64,000 bases of DNA, from assembly GCA_964575025.1 (NCBI GenBank), contig CAZNPV010000001.1, forward strand, positions 62,001 through 126,000. The letters run 5' to 3'. The notes under the pieces were generated by a model. The model had not been told where the DNA came from, ran no database searches, and worked only from the letters and a program-made list of their open reading frames with translations. The translations under genes and the position numbers were made by a program. Source of the stretch: JABMQB01 sp964575025. GTDB lineage: Bacteria; Bacteroidota; Bacteroidia; Bacteroidales; Prolixibacteraceae. Positions 23,777-31,652 of this stretch are shown here, piece after piece; the stretch's first letter is position 1; every line of letters starts with the position of its first letter.

Positions 23777-25252
23777 CTACTCATCTTCCAGTCTGAACCA
23801 CTCTTCAACTATTTTTCTTTCCGGAGATTCATTTTTATGCCAGAAGGTATTGGTATGGTTGTCGTAGGTATAGAGTTTTTTCAGGTCTTTTATGTTTTCT
23901 GCTATTTCTTTCAGGGCAGTGATCATCATTCTGATTTCCTGGTTGGTCATTGTGGGATGCAGAGACCATCGCACCCAGCCTGGTTTTTCCGACAGGTCAC
24001 CCAGGTTTATTTTTTCTGTTATTTTTTCTGATTTTTCAAAGGTTACTTCCAGCAGGAAATGTCCGTACGTACCGGCACAGGCACAACCTCCCCGCACCTG
24101 GATTCCGTAAAGGTCGTTTAGTAGCCGGACCAGGAGGTTGTAATGAATGCCATTCATGAAAAAGGAGATCACTGCCAGCCTGTCGCGCACATTGTTGGCA
24201 AGGATATGAATCCCCGGAAGGCTATCCAATCCATCAAAGGCAATGTCAAGCAATTCTTTTTCCCGCAGGTTGATATTTTCAACACCCATCTGGTCTTTCA
24301 GCTGAAAACAGAGGGCGGTTTTTATGGACTGGAGGAAACCTGGAGTTCCCCCATCTTCGCGTTCTTCAATATTATCTATATATTTATATTTTCCCCAGGG
24401 ATTGGTCCAGTCAACGGTACCGCCGCCGGGATTGTCAGGGACCGGATTTTTATACATCGAGGCATCAAAGATCAGTACCCCGGAAGAGCCCGGGCCTCCC
24501 AGAAATTTATGGGGGGAGAACATAACGGCATCCAGTTTTTCCATTGGATCCTCCGGGTGCATATTGATCTCTTCATAGGGAGCATTGGCTGAAAAATCAA
24601 TAAAACATACTCCCCCATGTTCGTGCATTATTTTTGCCATTTCATAGTAGGGGGTTCCAACACCGGTTACGTTGGAACAGGCAGTGAAACTGCCAATTTT
24701 AAACGTACGCTTTTCATATTTCTTCAACGCGTGGCGCAAATTTTCCGTATTAATGGTCAGATCTTCGTTGGGTTTAATCATGACTACATCGGCACTGGTT
24801 TCGTACCATGAAGTATGATTGGAATGGTGTTCCATATGGGTAATAAAAACCACCGGCTTGTCCCGATTTTTCTGGCATTCACTATGGGTTGCCAGACCGC
24901 AGTATTTTAATCCCAGGATGCGTTGAAATTTATTGATGACTGCTGTCATTCCAAAGCCTGCCGTAATAATTACATCATTGGGACCGGTATTTACATGTTC
25001 TTTGATCAGCTGGTGTGAGCGGTGGTAAGCCCGGGTCATCAGGATCCCGGTTTCACTGGTTTCAGAGTGGGTGTTGCCTGTGAACGGTGCAATCTTTTCG
25101 GTAATCTGCTTCTCAATGGGGCCATATAAACGACCGCTGGCAATCCAGTCGGCATAATTGATTCTTTTTTCTCCAAAAGGAGTCTCAAAATGTTGGTCTA
25201 TTCCGATGATGTTTTTCCTGAATCGTAAAAAATACTTTTCCAGTTCCCCCAT
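23777..25252 (-). CDS. Class V aminotransferase-fold PLP enzyme, cysteine-desulfurase-like
   Basis: 491 residues, larger than SufS/CsdA (~405). PLP site: ITAGFGMTAVINK, HHSNHTSW, CFIDFSANAPYEEI with the cofactor-binding Asp, and MFSPHKFLGGPGSSGVL with the Schiff-base Lys. A cysteine-bearing loop RGGCACAGTYGHFLLEV sits where SufS/IscS carry their persulfide Cys, so sulfur transfer from cysteine is plausible, but a different PLP reaction cannot be excluded. The N-terminus contains INYADWIASGRLYGPIE, typical of this long subgroup. No suf or isc partner is adjacent. Confidence 0.82.
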   Translation of the reverse strand: MGELEKYFLRFRKNIIGIDQHFETPFGEKRINYADWIASGRLYGPIEKQITEKIAPFTGNTHSETSETGILMTRAYHRSHQLIKEHVNTGPNDVIITAGFGMTAVINKFQRILGLKYCGLATHSECQKNRDKPVVFITHMEHHSNHTSWYETSADVVMIKPNEDLTINTENLRHALKKYEKRTFKIGSFTACSNVTGVGTPYYEMAKIMHEHGGVCFIDFSANAPYEEINMHPEDPMEKLDAVMFSPHKFLGGPGSSGVLIFDASMYKNPVPDNPGGGTVDWTNPWGKYKYIDNIEEREDGGTPGFLQSIKTALCFQLKDQMGVENINLREKELLDIAFDGLDSLPGIHILANNVRDRLAVISFFMNGIHYNLLVRLLNDLYGIQVRGGCACAGTYGHFLLEVTFEKSEKITEKINLGDLSEKPGWVRWSLHPTMTNQEIRMMITALKEIAENIKDLKKLYTYDNHTNTFWHKNESPERKIVEEWFRLEDE

Positions 25253-25292
25253 TTGGTCTCTTTTTTTTCTAAAGAAAACAGATTTAACCGAA

Positions 25293-25300
25293 TATATTTG
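25293..25300 (+). promoter_or_regulatory. Possible -7 promoter box upstream of htpG
   Basis: TATATTTG, an exact match, but 135 nt before the htpG start and without a clear -33 TTTG; it would leave a long 5' leader. Confidence 0.35.
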
Positions 25301-25435
25301 TGCGGAATATCATTTATCCGGAAGGGAATGTACTATTTTTTTGATAAAATGACAATTCGTCATGGTTAGACGGGTGGCATATTGTTTGATTTCCCTGCCT
25401 TCATAATACCGATGTTTAATTAAAATTCTATACAA

Positions 25436-27490
25436 ATGCAAAAAGGAAAAATTGGCGTAACCAGTGAGAATCTATTTCCAATTATAAAAAAATTCCTTTA
25501 TTCCGACCACGATATTTTTCTGCGTGAAATTATATCCAATGCGATTGATGCTACCCAGAAGCTGAAAACACTGTCGGTCCGAGGCGAGTATAAAGGGGAT
25601 GTCACAAACCTGAAAATAAGGGTATCGCTTGATTCAAAAGCTAAAACCCTGACGGTATCTGATAACGGAATAGGAATGACTGCAGAGGAACTAGACAAAT
25701 TCATCAATCAGATCGCTTTTTCAAGCGCCAATGAATTTCTGGAAAAGTATAAAGAGGATGCCCATGCCATTATCGGGCATTTTGGTCTGGGTTTTTATTC
25801 CGCATTCATGGTTTCCGAAAAGGTTGAAATAGTCTCCCGATCGTATCGTGAAGATGCCGGTGCTGTTAAATGGAGCTGTAACGGAACACCGGAATACACA
25901 CTGGAAGATGCCGAACGCGGGGAGATAGGTACCGATATAATCATGCATATCAACAAGGATTCAAAGGAGTTTCTTGAAAAACAGAAGATCGCAGAAATCC
26001 TTGAAAAATACTGTAAGTTTTTACCTATCCCCGTCTTGTTTAGAAAAAAAACCGAATGGAAGGATGGCAAAGAAGTAGATACCGACGAGGATAATCAGAT
26101 TAACGATACCAACCCGGCATGGACCCAAAAGCCTGTTGACCTGAAAGATAAAGACTACCAGGATTTCTACCGCCGGTTATACCCCATGGCGGACGATCCG
26201 TTGTTTTACATCCACCTGAATGTGGATTATCCGTTTAAACTAACCGGGATTCTCTATTTCCCGAAGATCAAAAACAATTTTGAAATTCAGAAAAATAAGA
26301 TACAGCTTTACTGTAACCAGGTTTTTGTGACCGATTCGGTAGAGGGTATAGTTCCTGAATTCCTCACGTTGCTCCACGGTGTGCTGGATTCACCGGATAT
26401 TCCCCTGAACGTATCCCGTTCCTACCTGCAAGGCGATCCGAATGTGAAAAAGATCAGCAGCCATATTTCCAAAAAAGTCTCGGACCGGCTGAGCGAAATT
26501 TTTAAAGAGTCGCGTGAGGACTTTGAGAAAAAATGGGACGACCTGAAAATATTTATCGAATACGGGATGTTGAGCGATGAAAAATTCTATGATCGCTCAA
26601 AAGATTTTTTTCTGTTTAAAAATACCGAAGGCAATTTCTTTACCTTTGATGAATATGAAAAGCTGATCAAGGATGAGCAGACAGATAAAGATAAGAATCT
26701 GGTCTATCTGTATGCCAGTGATGTGGAAGCTCAGTTTACCTTTGTGGAACAAGCCAAAGCAAAAGGATACGATGTGTTGGTGATGGACGATGTACTTTCC
26801 ACTCCCCTGATCAGCCATTTGGAACAAAAAATCAGCAACCGGAAATTTGTGCGTGTGGATTCTGATGTGGTGGAAAACCTGATCCAAAAAGAATCCGCAC
26901 CCAGGGAAGAGCTTTCCCTGGAACAAAAGGAGGAGTTACGCCCTGTTTTTCAAGCGGTTTGCCCCGACATCAAAGGCACTCATTTTATAGTTGATTTTCA
27001 GGATATGGGGGAAGAGGGTGCCCCGGTTGTGATTACCCGTAGTGAATTTATGCGCCGCATGAAAGATATGAGTCAGATACAGGCTGGGATGAGTTTTTAT
27101 GGTGATTTGCCTGACAGCCTTAACATGGTAGTGAACAATGTGCATCCACTGGTGAAAAGGGTAATGGAGAAAAAGGACAAAACCCTCGGAAAAAACCTGG
27201 AAAAACTGAATAGCGAACTTTCGGAACTGAAAGGGGAGGTGGAGAAACTGGAAAAAGCAAAAGAAGGGAAAAAAGAAGAGGAAGTGCCCCAGGCTGATAA
27301 GGAAAAACTGGAAAGCCTGAAAAAGAAAAGTTCCGAGATTGAAAGGCAGAAAAATGAGAAACTGACTCATTTCGGTAAAAAGAACAAACATGCCAAACAG
27401 ATGGTAGACCTGGCTTTGTTGGCCAACGGAATGCTAAAAGGTGCTGACCTTGACCGGTTTGTGAAAAGAAGCATCGAACTGATCCGATAG
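25436..27490 (+). CDS. htpG: Molecular chaperone HtpG (Hsp90)
   Basis: 684 residues, cytoplasmic ATP-dependent chaperone that remodels client proteins. N-terminal GHKL ATP site: FLREIISNAIDATQKL, VSDNGIGMTAEEL, IGHFGLGFYSAFMV and GTDIIMHI. Middle domain: PLFYIHLNVDYPF, LYFPKI, KIQLYCNQVFV, and SRSYLQGDPNVKKIS with the catalytic Arg. A charged Lys/Glu-rich coiled stretch (about residues 585-640) precedes the dimerisation end; such an insertion is common in Bacteroidota HtpG. A bidirectional terminator follows. Confidence 0.97.
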   Translation: MQKGKIGVTSENLFPIIKKFLYSDHDIFLREIISNAIDATQKLKTLSVRGEYKGDVTNLKIRVSLDSKAKTLTVSDNGIGMTAEELDKFINQIAFSSANEFLEKYKEDAHAIIGHFGLGFYSAFMVSEKVEIVSRSYREDAGAVKWSCNGTPEYTLEDAERGEIGTDIIMHINKDSKEFLEKQKIAEILEKYCKFLPIPVLFRKKTEWKDGKEVDTDEDNQINDTNPAWTQKPVDLKDKDYQDFYRRLYPMADDPLFYIHLNVDYPFKLTGILYFPKIKNNFEIQKNKIQLYCNQVFVTDSVEGIVPEFLTLLHGVLDSPDIPLNVSRSYLQGDPNVKKISSHISKKVSDRLSEIFKESREDFEKKWDDLKIFIEYGMLSDEKFYDRSKDFFLFKNTEGNFFTFDEYEKLIKDEQTDKDKNLVYLYASDVEAQFTFVEQAKAKGYDVLVMDDVLSTPLISHLEQKISNRKFVRVDSDVVENLIQKESAPREELSLEQKEELRPVFQAVCPDIKGTHFIVDFQDMGEEGAPVVITRSEFMRRMKDMSQIQAGMSFYGDLPDSLNMVVNNVHPLVKRVMEKKDKTLGKNLEKLNSELSELKGEVEKLEKAKEGKKEEEVPQADKEKLESLKKKSSEIERQKNEKLTHFGKKNKHAKQMVDLALLANGMLKGADLDRFVKRSIELIR

Positions 27491-27572
27491 AACGGAAAAG
27501 GAACGCCGGGAGTCTGAAGCCACTGTCAGCATCAGCAAAAAACGAACCTGGCTGGGGAACGATTCAAAGACG

Positions 27573-27618
27573 AAACCATAAAAAAAACCGCTGTTTAAAG
27601 CGGTTTTTTTTATGGTTT
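27573..27618. terminator. Bidirectional terminator between htpG and the sigma factor gene
   Basis: Perfect 20-bp inverted repeat: arm 27573-27592 (AAACCATAAAAAAAACCGCT) and arm 27599-27618, with a 6-nt loop GTTTAA. The core stem ACCGCT/AGCGGT is flanked by eight A on one side and eight T on the other, so it works on both strands. Its right arm includes the last two bases of the sigma-factor stop codon. Confidence 0.88.
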
Positions 27619-28477
27619 ATCCAAGATATGATTTCAGCAATTTGCTTCGCGAAGTGTGCCTCAGTCTTCTGATTGCTTTTTCTTTGATCTGGCGTACCCT
27701 TTCGCGCGTCAGCCCGAAGCGTTCACCGATCTCTTCGAGGGTCATTTCCTGGCATCCGATTCCGAAGAACAGCCTGATGATGTCGCTTTCGCGTTCGGTT
27801 AATGTAGCCAGGGCCCTGTGAATTTCCTTTGCCAGGGATTCCTGGATCAGGGTACGGTCTGCATTCGGTGAATCGTTGTTTACAAGCACATCGAGAAGGC
27901 TGTTGTCTTCCCCGTCAACAAAGGGTGCATCCACTGAAACATGTCTTCCTGAAACCCTGAGTGTATCGGCTACTTTATCGGCAGGCAGTTCCAGGGAATC
28001 AGCCAGCTCTTCCGGCGAAGGTTTGCGCTCGTTTTCCTGTTCGAATTTTGAAAATGCCTTGTTGATTTTGTTCAGCGAGCCTACCTGGTTCAGTGGCAAT
28101 CGAACAATTCGTGACTGTTCAGCCAGTGCCTGAAGAATGGATTGACGAATCCACCATACGGCATAGGAAATAAATTTAAAACCACGCGTTTCATCAAATT
28201 TTTCAGCGGCTTTAATCAGTCCGAGATTTCCTTCATTGATGAGGTCCGGCAGGCTCAGTCCCTGATTCTGGTACTGTTTAGCTACGGACACAACAAAACG
28301 TAAATTGGCCCGGGTTAGTTTCTCCAGTGCAGCCTGATCACCTTTTTTAATCCTCTGTGCCAGTTCAACTTCCTCTTCTACAGTGATCAATTCTTCCTTT
28401 CCAATCTCCTGTAAATACTTATCTAAAGAGGCACTCTCACGATTTGTGATCGATTTTGTGATCTTTAGTTGTCTCAT
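27617..28477 (-). CDS. rpoD: Primary RNA polymerase sigma factor (sigma-70/SigA, short Bacteroidota form)
   Basis: 286 residues. Starts with region 1.2 (SLDKYLQEIGKEELITVEEEVELA) and lacks region 1.1, as in Bacteroidota primary sigma factors. Region 2 is complete (LRFVVSVAKQYQNQGLSLPD, GNLGLIKAAEKFDETRGFKF, YAVWWIRQSILQAL for -10/-7 melting). Region 3 follows, and region 4 ends with EEIGERFGLTRERVRQIKEKAIRRLRH for -35/-33 contact. It directs housekeeping transcription from TTTG/TAnnTTTG promoters, several of which are visible in this window, including one in front of this gene. Confidence 0.96.
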   Translation of the reverse strand: MRQLKITKSITNRESASLDKYLQEIGKEELITVEEEVELAQRIKKGDQAALEKLTRANLRFVVSVAKQYQNQGLSLPDLINEGNLGLIKAAEKFDETRGFKFISYAVWWIRQSILQALAEQSRIVRLPLNQVGSLNKINKAFSKFEQENERKPSPEELADSLELPADKVADTLRVSGRHVSVDAPFVDGEDNSLLDVLVNNDSPNADRTLIQESLAKEIHRALATLTERESDIIRLFFGIGCQEMTLEEIGERFGLTRERVRQIKEKAIRRLRHTSRSKLLKSYLG

Positions 28478-28498
28478 ATACCATCCTTAAAAAACGTG

Positions 28499-28506
28499 CA
28501 AATATA
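28499..28506 (-). promoter_or_regulatory. -7 promoter box for rpoD
   Basis: TATATTTG on the minus strand, 21 nt before the ATG: the sigma factor gene carries the box its own product should recognise. Confidence 0.55.
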
Positions 28507-28575
28507 GAATATTTTGTTTAGATTGTTTAATGAGATTTAGTTGATAGGGTAAAGGTAATAATAAATCAATACACA

Positions 28576-28603
28576 AATAAATCAATAAACCAATAAACCA
28601 ATC
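28576..28603. repeat. Short 8-bp tandem repeat (AATAAAYC, three copies plus a partial fourth)
   Basis: Units AATAAATC, AATAAACC, AATAAACC then AATC, lying between the rpoD promoter and the 3' end of the protease gene. AT-rich slippage repeat with no evident function. Confidence 0.6.
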
Positions 28604-28623
28604 TGTATTTGCATCTATTTATA

Positions 28624-30057
28624 TTAATTAATTCCAAAAATGTAGTACGCAGTTTCTCCGTTGGGGTATACCCCTTCTATCAGGATGCCACCGCGGGCGT
28701 TTTCTATTTCTCTTTTAAAGTCATTCACTTCGTAAACCGGTTTTTTATTCACATTGGTAACAATAAAATTTTCCTCCAGACCTGCATTTTTAAGGGTTCC
28801 GCTGTTCAATTTATTAATTTTTATTCCGTAGGATAAATCCAGTCTTTCTTTGTCGCTGGTGCTGATTTTCTCAAATTCAGCACCCAGGACGGTTATATTA
28901 TCGCGGACAATCTGGGTATCTCCGTGTTTGTTACGAAGAGTGACCTTAAATTGTTTCTCTGCATTCTTTCTTTTTATGCCGACCATCACATTGTCACCTG
29001 GCCGGAACTGGCTGATTTTTTCCTGCAATTCGGCGCTGGAATTTACTTTTACACCTGCAACACTGATGATGATATCGCCCGGTTTCATCCCGGCGTCTTT
29101 TGCAGCGCTGTTTTCATAAATATCCACCACGTAAACTCCTTCGATTTTATCGAGGTTATTTTCTTCGGCCAGTTTAGGAGTAACATTGTCAATGGTAACT
29201 CCGAGTAAAGCCCGCTGGACTTCGCCAAATTCTTTCAGGTCCTCCACCACTTTTTTAACAATGGTAACCGGTACAGCAAATGAATACCCTGCATAGGAAC
29301 CGGTCCGGGAGGCGATGGCTGTGTTGATTCCAACCAGTTCTCCCCGTTGGTTAACGAGCGCACCTCCGCTGTTTCCGGGATTAACGGCTGCATCGGTCTG
29401 GATAAAGGATTCGATGGACAGTTGATCCTGGTTGATTCCCAGATTACGCGCTCTGGCGCTTACAATACCGGCCGTAACGGTTGAATTAAGGTAGAAGGGG
29501 TTCCCGACAGCCAACACCCATTCCCCCAGTTTCAGATCGTCTGAATTTCCGTAGGTAAGGTAAGGCAAATTTTCCGTATCGATCTTCAGGAGAGCAACAT
29601 CGGTAGTCGGGTCGGTCCCGATCAGCCGGGCCTCAAATTCCCTCTTATCGTTTAATCCAACCATTATTTTCTGTGCATTTTCTATGACATGGTTATTGGT
29701 GACGATGTACCCATCTTCAGACAGAATAACACCGGAGCCAAAACCCTGGGCTATCTGTGGTTCCTGCCTGTAACGGTATCCAAAAAACTCAAGCAGCGGA
29801 TTTCCTCCATACCAGCTGCCCCTGACGGATTGTGTCATAATATGAACTACCGCATGAATGGAATTCTCAGCAGCATACGTGAGATCCGGCAATTTTCCCT
29901 CATCATCCGGAGAAAGGGATACATATTGCATAGGGTGTTTTTCCTCTATCCTTATCGTTTCTGGTTGGTCAAAATATCGGGTGTACAGAAAAAGTGTAAG
30001 AAAAGCTCCGGTAATTACTAAAACAAAGGATAATAATACTTTCTGAATATTTTTCAT
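28624..30057 (-). CDS. DegP/HtrA-type periplasmic serine protease with two PDZ domains
   Basis: 477 residues from the ATG at 30057; a GTG three codons upstream is the alternative. N-terminal signal anchor (about 8-26), then a trypsin-like protease domain with the triad His123 (IVTNNHVIENA), Asp153 (TTDVALLKI) and Ser230 (VNPGNSGGAL), then PDZ1 (about 275-370, ALLGVTIDNV and GMKPGDIIISVAGVKV) and a shorter PDZ2 (about 385-475) ending FGIN. It degrades or refolds damaged envelope proteins. A -7 box lies 54 nt before the start. Gene name degP or degQ cannot be decided. Confidence 0.94.
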   Translation of the reverse strand: MKNIQKVLLSFVLVITGAFLTLFLYTRYFDQPETIRIEEKHPMQYVSLSPDDEGKLPDLTYAAENSIHAVVHIMTQSVRGSWYGGNPLLEFFGYRYRQEPQIAQGFGSGVILSEDGYIVTNNHVIENAQKIMVGLNDKREFEARLIGTDPTTDVALLKIDTENLPYLTYGNSDDLKLGEWVLAVGNPFYLNSTVTAGIVSARARNLGINQDQLSIESFIQTDAAVNPGNSGGALVNQRGELVGINTAIASRTGSYAGYSFAVPVTIVKKVVEDLKEFGEVQRALLGVTIDNVTPKLAEENNLDKIEGVYVVDIYENSAAKDAGMKPGDIIISVAGVKVNSSAELQEKISQFRPGDNVMVGIKRKNAEKQFKVTLRNKHGDTQIVRDNITVLGAEFEKISTSDKERLDLSYGIKINKLNSGTLKNAGLEENFIVTNVNKKPVYEVNDFKREIENARGGILIEGVYPNGETAYYIFGIN

Positions 30058-30111
30058 GGCTTTCACTTTTTTTAAATTACGTTTTAATTGTTAAATCGTT
30101 ACCGTAAAACG

Positions 30112-30119
30112 CAAAAATA
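30112..30119 (-). promoter_or_regulatory. -7 promoter box for the DegP-type protease gene
   Basis: TATTTTTG on the minus strand, an exact TAnnTTTG match 54 nt before the chosen ATG. Confidence 0.45.
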
Positions 30120-30266
30120 CTGCCGTTGTTTTAAAAATAATAAATCATAAAACCTATTTTAGATATTTTAACAACAAATTCCCTTTTTTGTTAAAAAGTT
30201 TTATAAAATTGTCAGTTGTGGATGATTCCGGGGGTAAAAATGTCAGTATAATCAAACAGCAAATCT

Positions 30267-31049
30267 ATGAAGATCAACTTTTTTAAATATCAGGGAGCAG
30301 GCAATGATTTTATTCTGATCGATAACCGCACCCTGTGGTTTGATGATAGCAATGATTCATTGATCCGGTTTTTATGTGACAGGCGTTTTGGAGTAGGAGC
30401 CGATGGATTGATGCTTTTACAGAATGATCCTGCCTATGATTTCAGGATGCGTTATTTTAACTCAGACGGACAGGAGGCAAGCATGTGCGGAAACGGGGGA
30501 CGTTGTATGGTTGCTTTTGCCAGAAAACTTGCTATTATTCAGGATCAGACAAGTTTTATGGCCGTTGACGGACCCCACAAAGCGACCCTGGAATCAGACG
30601 GGCAGGTGAACCTTAAAATGATGGATGTAGCTACCATTGAAAAAATATCGGAGGATTATTTTCTGGATACAGGATCGCCTCATTATGTAACCTTTACGGA
30701 TTCCCTGGAAGCCCTGGATGTGGTTGCAGAAGGGCGAAAAATACGGCACAATGAACGTTTCAGGGAGACCGGGACCAATGTTAATTTTGTGCAACTGAAA
30801 AACGGTGATTTAACGGTTTATACGTATGAGCGGGGTGTGGAGGATGAAACCCTGGCTTGTGGGACCGGCATAACAGCTGCTGCTTTGTGTGCAGCTGTGA
30901 AAACAGGGAATCAAAAAGGAATCTTTCGAGTAACCGCAAAAGGAGGGGAGCTACGTGTGTCTTTTGAAAAAAAAGGGGAGGGATTCCGGAATATCTGGTT
31001 GAAGGGGCCTGCGGAATTTGTTTTCGAAGGATGGCTGGATAAAAAATAA
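30267..31049 (+). CDS. dapF: Diaminopimelate epimerase
   Basis: 260 residues. Interconverts LL- and meso-diaminopimelate for lysine and peptidoglycan synthesis in the cytoplasm. Both catalytic cysteines are present: Cys74 in MCGNGGRCMV and Cys198 in LACGTGITAA. The N-terminal FKYQGAGNDFILIDN and the FNSDGQEA substrate loop are intact. In some Bacteroidota dapF precedes the LL-DAP aminotransferase gene; here the next gene is convergent, so it is transcribed alone. Confidence 0.96.
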   Translation: MKINFFKYQGAGNDFILIDNRTLWFDDSNDSLIRFLCDRRFGVGADGLMLLQNDPAYDFRMRYFNSDGQEASMCGNGGRCMVAFARKLAIIQDQTSFMAVDGPHKATLESDGQVNLKMMDVATIEKISEDYFLDTGSPHYVTFTDSLEALDVVAEGRKIRHNERFRETGTNVNFVQLKNGDLTVYTYERGVEDETLACGTGITAAALCAAVKTGNQKGIFRVTAKGGELRVSFEKKGEGFRNIWLKGPAEFVFEGWLDKK

Positions 31050-31073
31050 AATACAGGAACTGCAGCATTCTTT

Positions 31074-31652
31074 TTAGCCTGGAACCTTGAACCATTTATC
31101 GGTCGGTTCGGAGGGTTTGTACGCTTCAATGTATGCGATGGCTTCCCGGGAGTCTCCTGCAACAAAATAGAGGTTCCGATACGCTTCTTTGGAAAAATTC
31201 TCAGTGTACATTTTTTCAAATTGCAGGAAAAGGGACGCAAAAAAATCATGGGTATTGATAAAGACTACCGGTTTATTGTGGTACGCGAGTTGTTTTAAGG
31301 TAAGCACCTCCAGGATTTCTTCGAGTGTTCCAAATCCTCCGGGGAGAGCGATAAAGGCATCGGAGAGCTCGCGCATTTTTATTTTTCGTTCCACCATATC
31401 ACGGGTGATAATAACCTTGTGGGCATGTTTTGAAACCAGGTTTTTTTTCTGCATTTTTTCCGGGAGTATGCCCAGGGTTTTTGCTCCTGCTTTCAGGGCC
31501 GAGAGGGCAATCGCTTCCATCAGACCAACATTGGCTCCTCCGTTAATCAGTGTATGTCCGTGTTTTCCCATCAGCGAACCCAAGGTCCGGGCTTCCTCAA
31601 AATAAAAATCCTGCAGTGCGTTGCTTGAAGAGGAAAAAACACATATATTCAT
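31074..31652 (-). CDS. LOG-family protein (TIGR00730 Rossmann fold nucleotide phosphoribohydrolase)
   Basis: 192 residues. Family motifs: ICVFSSSSNALQDF, LINGGANVGLMEA, MVERKIKMRELSDAFIALPGGFGTLEEILEVL (the PGGxGTxxE active site with its upstream Arg/Lys). Members cleave nucleoside 5'-monophosphates to free base and ribose 5-phosphate; in plants and some bacteria they activate cytokinin ribotides, while in most bacteria the natural substrate is unknown. Its start codon overlaps the gyrB stop by one base (TAATG), so it should be translated from the gyrB transcript. Confidence 0.91.
   Translation of the reverse strand: MNICVFSSSSNALQDFYFEEARTLGSLMGKHGHTLINGGANVGLMEAIALSALKAGAKTLGILPEKMQKKNLVSKHAHKVIITRDMVERKIKMRELSDAFIALPGGFGTLEEILEVLTLKQLAYHNKPVVFINTHDFFASLFLQFEKMYTENFSKEAYRNLYFVAGDSREAIAYIEAYKPSEPTDKWFKVPG

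Noticed and set aside
28576..28603. Possible CRISPR-like or iteron array
   Set aside because: Three 8-bp AT-rich units with no spacers; simple slippage repeat.
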